The notes under the pieces were generated by a model that saw nothing but the letters and a program-made list of their open reading frames with translations, was not told the origin of the DNA and made no database searches. This document shows, one piece after another, positions 12,805 through 21,366 of a stretch of 64,000 nucleotides of DNA. The stretch's first letter is position 1. Each line of letters begins with the position of its first letter. The translations under genes and the position numbers were made by a program. The stretch is from Porphyrobacter sp. (GTDB lineage: Bacteria > Pseudomonadota > Alphaproteobacteria > Sphingomonadales > Sphingomonadaceae): positions 1-64,000 of the forward strand of contig JAGIBN010000012.1 in assembly GCA_017744315.1 (NCBI GenBank). Direction: 5' to 3'.

Positions 12805-13092
12805 ATGGCATTCCGTCCGCTGCACGACCGCGTTCTGGTCCGCCGCATCGAGGCCGAAGAAAAAACGGCCGGTGGCATCATCATCCCCGACAGCGCCAAG
12901 GAAAAGCCGAGCGAGGGCGAAGTCGTCGCCGTCGGTTCGGGCGCGCGCGCCGAAGACGGCAAGGTTACCCCGCTCGACGTGAAGCCGGGCGACCGCGTGC
13001 TGTTCGGCAAGTGGTCGGGCACCGAGGTCAAGCTCAACGGCGAAGACCTGCTGATCATGAAGGAAAGCGACATTATGGGGATCGTCGGCTGA
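12805..13092 (+). CDS. groES: Co-chaperonin GroES
   Basis: A 95-residue Gro[22 protein letters not shown], the mobile loop [21 protein letters not shown] and the C-terminal [15 protein letters not shown]. It caps GroEL for ATP-driven protein folding. The ATG at 12805 is chosen over one 6 codons upstream because the family starts MxFRPLHDR. groEL follows after 56 bases. Expression is controlled by the promoter and CIRCE just upstream. Confidence 0.98.
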   Translation: MAFRPLHDRVLVRRIEAEEKTAGGIIIPDSAKEKPSEGEVVAVGSGARAEDGKVTPLDVKPGDRVLFGKWSGTEVKLNGEDLLIMKESDIMGIVG

Positions 13093-13109
13093 TCCAGCCG
13101 CTCCCTTAG

Positions 13110-14780
<1,671 letters not shown>

Positions 14781-14808
14781 GCCCAAGCCTTCCGCAAGGA
14801 ACGTAAAG

Positions 14809-14842
14809 GGGCCGGAGGAGCAATCCTCCGGCCCTTTTCTTT
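14809..14842 (+). terminator. Intrinsic terminator of groESL
   Basis: A perfect 11-bp stem (14809-14819 with 14824-14834) with loop GCAA is followed by TTTTCTTTT. It lies 28 bases after the groEL stop. Confidence 0.93.
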
Positions 14843-14902
14843 TGTCCGGACCCTGCACGCCCCTCGCCCGTTAGGCTGGCAGGACAGCAGGAGAGCGGAG
14901 TC

Positions 14903-15313
14903 ATGAAGATCCCCCACCAGACCCTCGTCGCGCTGGCGAATGGCGAGCAGTTCGTGCTGATGCGCAACGTCGGCCAGGCATTCGAACCCAAGCTGGAGCG
15001 CGAGCAGGAACTGGATCTGGAACTCACCAATTTTAGCGCCGGGATCCGCCATCAGGATCGTCGGGGCCCGCCCAACAACAGCACTAACCTCGACGAGTTG
15101 GCCCACGGCGCAGCGATTGCCGAATGGCTTAACGCCAAGGCCCTCAACGGCGAGCTCGAGAAGCTCGTCATCGCCGCCGATCCGCGCACCCTCGGCCAAA
15201 TCCGCCAGCGCTGCCACAAGGAAGTGCAGAGTCTCATTATCGGTGAGGTGGCCAAGGATCTGATCAACTCGCCGATCCAGGAGGTCGAGCGGGTCCTCGC
15301 CTCCGCACCCTGA
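14903..15313 (+). CDS. Host attachment-type (baeRF-like) protein
   Basis: A 136-residue protein matching what databases call 'host attachment protein', a bacterial relative of archaeal/eukaryotic release-factor-1 domains: MKIPHQTLVALANGEQFVLM at the start, then LVIAADPRTLGQIRQRCHKE and VAKDLINSPIQEVERVL at the end. The name comes from plant-associated rhizobia; the cellular role is not established. It ends 10 bases before pcm and is probably co-transcribed with it. Confidence 0.8.
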   Translation: MKIPHQTLVALANGEQFVLMRNVGQAFEPKLEREQELDLELTNFSAGIRHQDRRGPPNNSTNLDELAHGAAIAEWLNAKALNGELEKLVIAADPRTLGQIRQRCHKEVQSLIIGEVAKDLINSPIQEVERVLASAP

Positions 15314-15323
15314 AGACCGTCCC

Positions 15324-15965
15324 ATGCTCTCGCTCGCCCAGCAACGTGCCGCCATGGTCGAACGGCAGTTGCAGGCGCGCGGTATCGTCGACGAGCACGT
15401 CCTCGCCGCGATGGGCGAAGTCCCGCGCGAAGTCTTCGTCCCCGAACGGCTGCGCGAATTCGCCTATGAGGACGGTCCGCTGCCCATCGGCGAAGAGCAG
15501 ACGATCTCGCAGCCTTACATCGTCGCCTTGATGATCGAAGCCGCGGGCGTCGCGCCGGGCGACCGGGTGCTCGAGGTCGGAGCGGGCTCAGGATACGCCG
15601 CTGCTGTCATTTCGCGCATCGCGAGCGAGGTCTTCGCCGTCGAACGCCACCCGACCTTGGTCGAGAGTGCCCGCAAACGATTGTTCGACCTCGGCTACCA
15701 AAACGTCACCTTGATAGCCGGTGATGGCAGCGGCGGACTGCCCGACCAGGCGCTTTTCGATGCGATCCTGGTCGCCGCATGCGGATTTGCGGTGCCCGAT
15801 CCGCTCAAGCAGCAATTGGCTATCGGCGGCAGGCTGGTGCTTCCCGTGGCCCGAGCGGGTCAGCAATCGTTGTTGTGCCTCCGACGCATTGGCGAAGCCG
15901 AGTGGAGCGAACACGACCTGGGCCACGTTCGCTTTGTCCCGCTGATCGGGGGCCACGGACCCTGA
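15324..15965 (+). CDS. pcm: Protein-L-isoaspartate O-methyltransferase
   Basis: A 213-residue PIMT that methylates damaged isoaspartyl residues using SAM. Motif I is VLEVGAGSGYAAAV, preceded by the family-specific PYIVALMIEAAGV helix and QRAAMVERQL...VPREVFVP N-terminus. The VGAGSGY segment is the SAM site. The ATG follows the previous gene by 10 bases. No odd residues are seen. Confidence 0.93.
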   Translation: MLSLAQQRAAMVERQLQARGIVDEHVLAAMGEVPREVFVPERLREFAYEDGPLPIGEEQTISQPYIVALMIEAAGVAPGDRVLEVGAGSGYAAAVISRIASEVFAVERHPTLVESARKRLFDLGYQNVTLIAGDGSGGLPDQALFDAILVAACGFAVPDPLKQQLAIGGRLVLPVARAGQQSLLCLRRIGEAEWSEHDLGHVRFVPLIGGHGP

Positions 15966-16043
15966 TGCCCTCCGACGGACAGCTTTGCTTGCGAGGGTCC
16001 ATCTCGGTGATAGGATGAGCTAAAGCAAAGAGAGGACGTCCTT

Positions 16044-16790
16044 ATGCGCTCGACTATGGCTCTGTTCGCCCTGGCCCTCGCCGTCAGCGCTCCGGCGGCT
16101 TCGGCAAACGAACCTTCCGACTATGCCGCAGCGCTCGCCGATGCGCAGCGGCCGGCGGCTGACAAGGAGCGCGATGCCGCGCGGCATCCGGCCGAATTCC
16201 TAGCCTTTGCTCAGATCGATCCGGGCGAGAAGGTCGGCGATTACATCATGGGCGGCGGTTACTGGACGCGCCTGCTGGCCACCGCGGTCGGGCCGCAGGG
16301 CAAAGTCTACGCCTTCCAGCCGGACGAGTTCATCGCTTTCCGCGCAGCCTACGGTGACGAGCAGAACGCCGCTGTTGCCGGTCGCGCCAATGTCGCCGCG
16401 TTGCGCGGACCGGTCTCAGCTCCGCCCTTCCCGGAAAAGCTCGACACGATCATCACCGTGCAGAACCTGCACGACCTCTATCTGGGAGCCTTCCCCGCCG
16501 ACACCGCCACCAAGTCGATCGCGGCACTGTTCGATGCGCTCAAGCCCGGCGGCACTTTGGTGGTGGTAGACCACAGCGCGGCCGACGGCAGCGGCACGAC
16601 TGCGGCTGGCTCGATTCACCGGATCGACAAGGCTGCGGCGATTGCTGCGCTGACCAACGCGGGCTTTGTGGTGGAAGCGCAGAGCGATCTCTACAAGCAG
16701 CCGAACGACCCGCGGACAGCCAATGTTTTCGACCCGTCGATCCGCGGAAAAACCGATCAATTCGCGCTACGGCTGCGTAAGCCAAATTGA
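16044..16790 (+). CDS. Signal-peptide-bearing SAM-methyltransferase-like protein
   Basis: A 248-residue protein with a Sec signal peptide (MRSTMALFALALAVSAPAASA, cleavage after about residue 21) followed by a Rossmann methyltransferase-like fold. The motif I region is KVGDYIMGGGYWTRLLATAVG, with GGGYW replacing the usual GxGxG. An acidic loop is absent, since YAFQPDEF takes its place. The post-motif strand LKPGGTLVVVDHSA is typical of class I methyltransferases. Proteins of this type annotated as methyltransferases are common in proteobacteria. An exported SAM enzyme is puzzling because SAM is cytosolic, so catalysis is uncertain. It is monocistronic with AGAGAGGACG upstream. Confidence 0.8.
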   Translation: MRSTMALFALALAVSAPAASANEPSDYAAALADAQRPAADKERDAARHPAEFLAFAQIDPGEKVGDYIMGGGYWTRLLATAVGPQGKVYAFQPDEFIAFRAAYGDEQNAAVAGRANVAALRGPVSAPPFPEKLDTIITVQNLHDLYLGAFPADTATKSIAALFDALKPGGTLVVVDHSAADGSGTTAAGSIHRIDKAAAIAALTNAGFVVEAQSDLYKQPNDPRTANVFDPSIRGKTDQFALRLRKPN

Positions 16791-16910
16791 GCAAGTTCCG
16801 CCAAAATCAACTGTTTGCCGTCACCGAGACTCCGTTCGTCGCGAATCCCATTGCCGAGAGCCCGCTCGTGGTTAAGATTCTGACAATATAAGAGGGTCTA
16901 AAACAGGGGC

Positions 16911-17936
16911 ATGACGTTGCGCTTCCTTGGACGGATTGCAGCCGGGTTATCGCTAGTATTGGCGATTCCTGCGCTCGCACAGGGCCAGCCTCTCGAGGCT
17001 CGTTTCGACAACGCTTTCGGCACAGAGCTCCGAACGCCTCGCGATTTTTCCGCGACCTACGATAGCGCGCTCGCCCAGCAGATCGCGCTGATCGCCGATG
17101 GCTCGCAAGGCCGCATCGGTGTCGCAGCCATCGACCTCACTACCGGACAGGAAATCGGCGTCCTCAGTGACGAGCGCTTTCCGATGGCGAGCACCAGCAA
17201 GATCGCCATCGCCGCGACCTTCCTCGAAGGTGTCGATCGGGGCCGCTGGTCTCTCGATAGCCGGTTCCCGATGATGATGCCGGTGGCCTCCAAGCCGTTC
17301 TCCAGCCGGGTCGCACCGGTTAAGGCCGGCGAGTCCTATAGCGCGCGGGCACTGATCGACATGATGATCACGCGCAGCAACAACCAGGCGACGGACGCGC
17401 TCCTCGCGGCTGTCGGCGGGCCGTCCAAAGTCAACGACTGGGCACGCCGCGCCGGCATCCAGAACTTCAACCTCACCCGCGACATCGCCACGCTCGTGCG
17501 CGACGACGGTGAGTTTAATCCGGCATCGCATATCGACATTCGCGACAGCGCCACGCCGCGCGACATGGTCAGGCTGCTCAGCGGCATCTACCAGGGCCAG
17601 TGGCTCAGCGCCTCCAGCCGCGGTGTGATCATCGATGCGATGGAGCGCTGCCGCACCGGAACCCGGCGTATCCCGGCACTCATGCCCGCCGATGTCCGCG
17701 TGGCCCACAAGACCGGATCGCTGAACAACACCTCCAGCGACATCGGCATCATCACGATGCCTGACGGCCGCGCGATCGCGCTTGCCATCTATGTCACGGG
17801 CCAGGGCACCCGCCTCAATCGCGAAGGCCGGATCGCCAATATCGCCCGGGCGATCTACGATGGCTACGGCACTCAGTCGACCCAATCGACCCGCCAGTGG
17901 ACCAACGCCACTTACGCCACCAGCGCCGGCAAATAA
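16911..17936 (+). CDS. Class A beta-lactamase-like serine hydrolase
   Basis: A 341-residue exported protein with a signal peptide (about 1-23). Class A landmarks are present: S94-T-S-K97 (Ser70/Lys73), S156-N-N158 in place of SDN (Ser130), and K267-T-G269 (Lys234). The omega loop reads R197-D-D199-G-E-F-N203. Aligning Arg164 and Asn170 puts Asp199 at the deacylating Glu166 position. Whether it hydrolyses beta-lactams, or is a related peptidase or esterase, cannot be told from sequence. The mature C-terminus has a Ser/Thr/Gln-rich tail. It stands alone. Confidence 0.85.
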   Translation: MTLRFLGRIAAGLSLVLAIPALAQGQPLEARFDNAFGTELRTPRDFSATYDSALAQQIALIADGSQGRIGVAAIDLTTGQEIGVLSDERFPMASTSKIAIAATFLEGVDRGRWSLDSRFPMMMPVASKPFSSRVAPVKAGESYSARALIDMMITRSNNQATDALLAAVGGPSKVNDWARRAGIQNFNLTRDIATLVRDDGEFNPASHIDIRDSATPRDMVRLLSGIYQGQWLSASSRGVIIDAMERCRTGTRRIPALMPADVRVAHKTGSLNNTSSDIGIITMPDGRAIALAIYVTGQGTRLNREGRIANIARAIYDGYGTQSTQSTRQWTNATYATSAGK

Positions 17937-17965
17937 GAAAAGGGCGCGGCCTCGCGGCCACGCCC
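17931..17965 (-). terminator. Intrinsic terminator of the Ala-rich lipoprotein gene
   Basis: A 10-bp stem (17942-17951 with 17956-17965, one non-Watson-Crick pair) with a TCGC loop is followed on the minus strand by TTTTCTTATTT. The T-run side favours the minus-strand lipoprotein gene; the hairpin may also slow transcription from the beta-lactamase gene. Confidence 0.75.
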
Positions 17966-17991
17966 CCTTCGAATAGCTGATTTCAAGCCGA

Positions 17992-18264
17992 TTAGTCGGC
18001 CTTGGCAGCCTCGGTGGATTCGCCCTGAACTTCGGCTTCGGCCGTGGCAGCAGCGTCGGTCGCGGCAGCGCCGGCATCCGCAGCAGCTTCGGTCGCAGCG
18101 GTAGCGGCATCGCCCACGGCTTCGCCGGCGGCTTCCACATTGGCTTCAGCGTCGGCCATCGCCGAATCCGCGGTATCGCTAGCAGCTTCTTCAGTGCCCT
18201 TCGAGCAACCAGCGAGCGACAGAGCAGCACCGGCAATCGCGGCGGCGAGAACGATCTTGCGCAT
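17992..18264 (-). CDS. Small alanine-rich lipoprotein
   Basis: A 90-residue protein with a lipoprotein signal (MRKIVLAAAIAGAALSLAGC, lipidated Cys20) and a mature part of about 70 residues that is almost entirely Ala, Glu, Asp, Ser and Thr in near-heptad periods (AADAGAAATDAAATAEAEVQ). It is probably a long amphipathic or coiled helix, broadly reminiscent of Lpp or entericidin-type envelope lipoproteins. AAGGA precedes the ATG. I do not assign a family. Confidence 0.75.
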   Translation of the reverse strand: MRKIVLAAAIAGAALSLAGCSKGTEEAASDTADSAMADAEANVEAAGEAVGDAATAATEAAADAGAAATDAAATAEAEVQGESTEAAKAD

Positions 18265-18418
18265 GTTTTTCTATCCTTAAACAGCGAAACCAGAACGCAC
18301 ACCCCCTTCGGAGCAGGCGCGGAAATCCACCGAAAGCGAATTTCGGACTTGAGAAATAATGGCAACTTTGTGGCAAGGCAACCCCGCGTGCCCCATTTGC
18401 GGGCATCGGCGTCCCCCG

Positions 18419-18444
18419 TTGCCCGGAACGATTGCCCGGAACGA
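18419..18444. repeat. 13-bp perfect tandem duplication upstream of polA
   Basis: TTGCCCGGAACGA occurs twice back to back (18419-18431 and 18432-18444), 22 bases before the polA start codon. It is likely a slippage duplication in the polA 5' region; whether it affects translation is unknown. Confidence 0.9.
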
Positions 18445-18466
18445 TCTCAACGCCTAACACTCTGGC

Positions 18467-21322
18467 ATGGCCGACAAACAGCATCTCTACCTGGTCGATG
18501 GATCGGCCTATATCTTCCGCGCGTACCATCGCCTGCCGCCGCTGACCAATCCGCACGGCGTGCCGGTGGGTGCGGTCTATGGCTACACCACGATGCTGTG
18601 GAAATTGGCCGACGATCTCGACAAGGCTGACGGCCCGACACACCTGGCGGTGATCCTCGACAAGGGTTCGACCAGCTTCCGCAACGCGCTCTACGACCAG
18701 TACAAGGCCAACCGCCCGCCCCCGCCCGAGGACCTGGTCCCGCAGTTCCCGCTGATCCGCGACGCCACGCGCGCCTTCAGCCTGCCGTGCATCGAAGAGG
18801 ACGATCTCGAGGCAGACGACCTCATCGCCTCTTATGCCAAGGAAGCAACGCGGCGCGGGTGGGACGTGACCATCGTCAGCTCCGACAAGGACCTGATGCA
18901 GCTGGTCGGCCAATGCGCCGAACCGCATGACGGGCACGAGGGCGGCTGTATCGACATGCTCGATACGATGAAGAACCAGCGGATCGACATTCCCGAAGTG
19001 GTCGAGAAATTCGGCGTCCCGCCTGAACTGGTGGGCGACGTGCTGGCGCTGATGGGGGACGCGGTGGACAACGTGCCGGGCATCTACGGCATCGGCCCCA
19101 AGACCGCGAGCAAGCTGATCCAGGACTACGGTAACCTGCAAGGCGCGCTCGACGCGGCGCCGGGGATGAAGGCCGGCAAGCTCAAGGAACGCCTGATCGA
19201 AGGTCGCGCGATGGCCGAGCTCAGCCGGGTGCTCGTCCAGCTCAAGGACGATTGCGAGCTGCCGATGCCGCTCGAAGATTTCGCGCTCAAACCGACACCG
19301 CAAGAACCGCTCGCACAGTTCCTGGAGACGCACGGCTTCACCAGCTTGCTCAAGCGCCTGGGCGACGGACGCGGCAGCCCGGACCGACCCACGCAACTCA
19401 ACCCCGCCAAGCCTGAGACCGCCGGTGCGCCGGCCTCGCCCAACGGCAACCGCCAGCCGCTGCCCGAATGGCCGGCGGTGGATCGCGGCGCCTACGAATG
19501 CGTGCAATCGATGGAGCGGCTCGAACACTGGATCGGCCGCGCCTTCCACACCCGCCTCGTCGCGCTCGACACCGAGACCACGAACATCGACGCCATGCGC
19601 GCCGAACTCACCGGGATCAGCCTGGCCCTCGGTCCGAACGACGCCTGCTATGTCCCGCTCGGCCACGGCGGCACTGACATGTTCGCCGAGAAGCCGGTGC
19701 AGATCGAGAAGGCGGCGGCGCTCTCCGCGTTGAAGCCGCTGCTCGAGAGCGAGGCGGTGCTCAAGGTCGGCCAGAACGTGAAGTACGATCTAAACGTCCT
19801 CGCACGCAACGGCATCGCCGTGGCTCCGGTCGAGGACACCATGGTGATCAGCTTCGACCTCGACGCCGGGCGCTCGGAAGACGGGATCGGCGGCGGGCAT
19901 GGGATGGACGAGCTGTCGCAGCGTCACCTCGGCCACACCACGCTGACCTACAAGGATATCTGCGGCAGCGGGAAGAAGCAGATCCCGTTCGGCGAAGTCC
20001 CGCTCGACAAGGCGACCCAGTACGCCGCCGAGGATGCCGACGTAACCTGGCGCCTCTACAAGACGCTCAAGCCGCGCCTCGCGACCGAGAGCGGAACGCG
20101 TATCTACCAGCGCGTCGACCGCCCGCTGATCCCAGTGGTTGCCCAGATGGAGCGGCACGGGATCAAGGTCGATCGCCACGGTCTTGCTCGCCTGTCGGAG
20201 GAATTCGCCACCGAGACCGCGCGGATCGAGCGCGAGATATACGATTGTTGCGGCCAGGAATTCACCATCGGCAGCCCCAAGCAGCTGGGCGACATCCTGT
20301 TCGACAAGATGGGCTACAAGGGCGGTCGCAAGGGCAAGAGCGGGCAGTATTCGACCGATCAGGCGATCCTCGAAGGCCTCGCCAACCAGGGTGCGCCGGT
20401 GGCCAAGCTGGTGCTCGAATGGCGCCAGCTGACCAAGCTGCGCAGTACTTACACCGAGGCGCTGCAGGCGGCGATCAATCCGGCGACCGGCCGCGTGCAC
20501 ACCTGCTATAGCCTTGTGGGTGCGCAGACCGGGCGGCTGTCCTCGACCGATCCGAACCTGCAGAACATCCCGATCCGCTCCGCTATCGGCCGCCGCATCC
20601 GCGAGGCTTTCGTGCCCGAACCCGGCAACGTTCTGCTGGCCGCCGACTACTCGCAGATCGAGCTGCGCCTGGCCGCGCACATGGCCGACGTGCCGCCGCT
20701 CAAGGAAGCTTTCGCCGCGGGTGAGGACATCCACGCCCGCACCGCGCAAGAGATGTACGGCTCGGTCGACCGCGACACCCGCGCGCAGGCCAAGACGATC
20801 AACTTCGCGATCCTCTACGGCATCAGCCGCTGGGGCCTGGCGGGCCGTCTCGGTGTTGAGGCGGACGAGGCGCAGGCGGTGATCGACCGCTACTTCCAGC
20901 GCTTCCCCGGCATCCAACGCTACATCGTGCACACCCTCGAAAGCGTGCGCGAGCGCGGCTATTCGGAGACGCTGTTCGGGCGCAAGACCTGGTTCCCGCG
21001 GATCAACGCCAAGATCCCGCACGAGCGCCAGGGCGCCGAACGCGCCGCAATCAACGCGCCGATCCAGGGCACCAGCGCCGACATCATCAAGCGGGCCATG
21101 GCGCGGATGCCCGCGGCGCTGGCCGATGCGGGGCTACGCGATGTGAAGATGCTGCTGCAGGTTCACGACGAACTGGTGTTCGAACTGCCCGAAGGCGACG
21201 TGGCCGCGGCCTCGCCGGTGATCGAGCGCGTGATGGCCGAAGCGGCGCTGCCGGCGGTGACGCTCGACGTGCCGCTCGGGATCGAGATCGGCACCGGACC
21301 CAGCTGGGACGCAGCACACTAG
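18467..21322 (+). CDS. polA: DNA polymerase I
   Basis: This 951-residue polymerase works in gap filling and Okazaki-fragment processing. The 5'-nuclease domain is at about 1-300, a linker of about 35 residues follows, then a 3'-5' exonuclease domain (about 340-540) with intact DxE motif (Asp368, Glu370 in ALDTETTN), then the polymerase domain (about 560-951) with motif A DYSQIELR (Asp727) and motif C HDEL (Asp901). Proofreading residues appear intact, unlike many Gram-positive Pol I enzymes. The ATG at 18467 fits the family start. There is no strong Shine-Dalgarno; a 13-bp tandem duplication lies just upstream. Confidence 0.97.
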   Translation: MADKQHLYLVDGSAYIFRAYHRLPPLTNPHGVPVGAVYGYTTMLWKLADDLDKADGPTHLAVILDKGSTSFRNALYDQYKANRPPPPEDLVPQFPLIRDATRAFSLPCIEEDDLEADDLIASYAKEATRRGWDVTIVSSDKDLMQLVGQCAEPHDGHEGGCIDMLDTMKNQRIDIPEVVEKFGVPPELVGDVLALMGDAVDNVPGIYGIGPKTASKLIQDYGNLQGALDAAPGMKAGKLKERLIEGRAMAELSRVLVQLKDDCELPMPLEDFALKPTPQEPLAQFLETHGFTSLLKRLGDGRGSPDRPTQLNPAKPETAGAPASPNGNRQPLPEWPAVDRGAYECVQSMERLEHWIGRAFHTRLVALDTETTNIDAMRAELTGISLALGPNDACYVPLGHGGTDMFAEKPVQIEKAAALSALKPLLESEAVLKVGQNVKYDLNVLARNGIAVAPVEDTMVISFDLDAGRSEDGIGGGHGMDELSQRHLGHTTLTYKDICGSGKKQIPFGEVPLDKATQYAAEDADVTWRLYKTLKPRLATESGTRIYQRVDRPLIPVVAQMERHGIKVDRHGLARLSEEFATETARIEREIYDCCGQEFTIGSPKQLGDILFDKMGYKGGRKGKSGQYSTDQAILEGLANQGAPVAKLVLEWRQLTKLRSTYTEALQAAINPATGRVHTCYSLVGAQTGRLSSTDPNLQNIPIRSAIGRRIREAFVPEPGNVLLAADYSQIELRLAAHMADVPPLKEAFAAGEDIHARTAQEMYGSVDRDTRAQAKTINFAILYGISRWGLAGRLGVEADEAQAVIDRYFQRFPGIQRYIVHTLESVRERGYSETLFGRKTWFPRINAKIPHERQGAERAAINAPIQGTSADIIKRAMARMPAALADAGLRDVKMLLQVHDELVFELPEGDVAAASPVIERVMAEAALPAVTLDVPLGIEIGTGPSWDAAH

Positions 21323-21330
21323 CATTTGAG

Positions 21331-21359
21331 ATCCTCCCCGAGGCAAGCTCGGGGAGGAT
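21331..21359. repeat. REP-like hairpin between polA and the CDC48 gene
   Basis: A perfect 12-bp inverted repeat (21331-21342 with 21348-21359; core CCTCCCCGAG...CTCGGGGAGG) in the 44-base gap between two convergent genes. The same core occurs at 58182-58317. It probably serves as a bidirectional terminator or 3'-end stabiliser. Confidence 0.85.
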
Positions 21360-21366
21360 TGGAACC

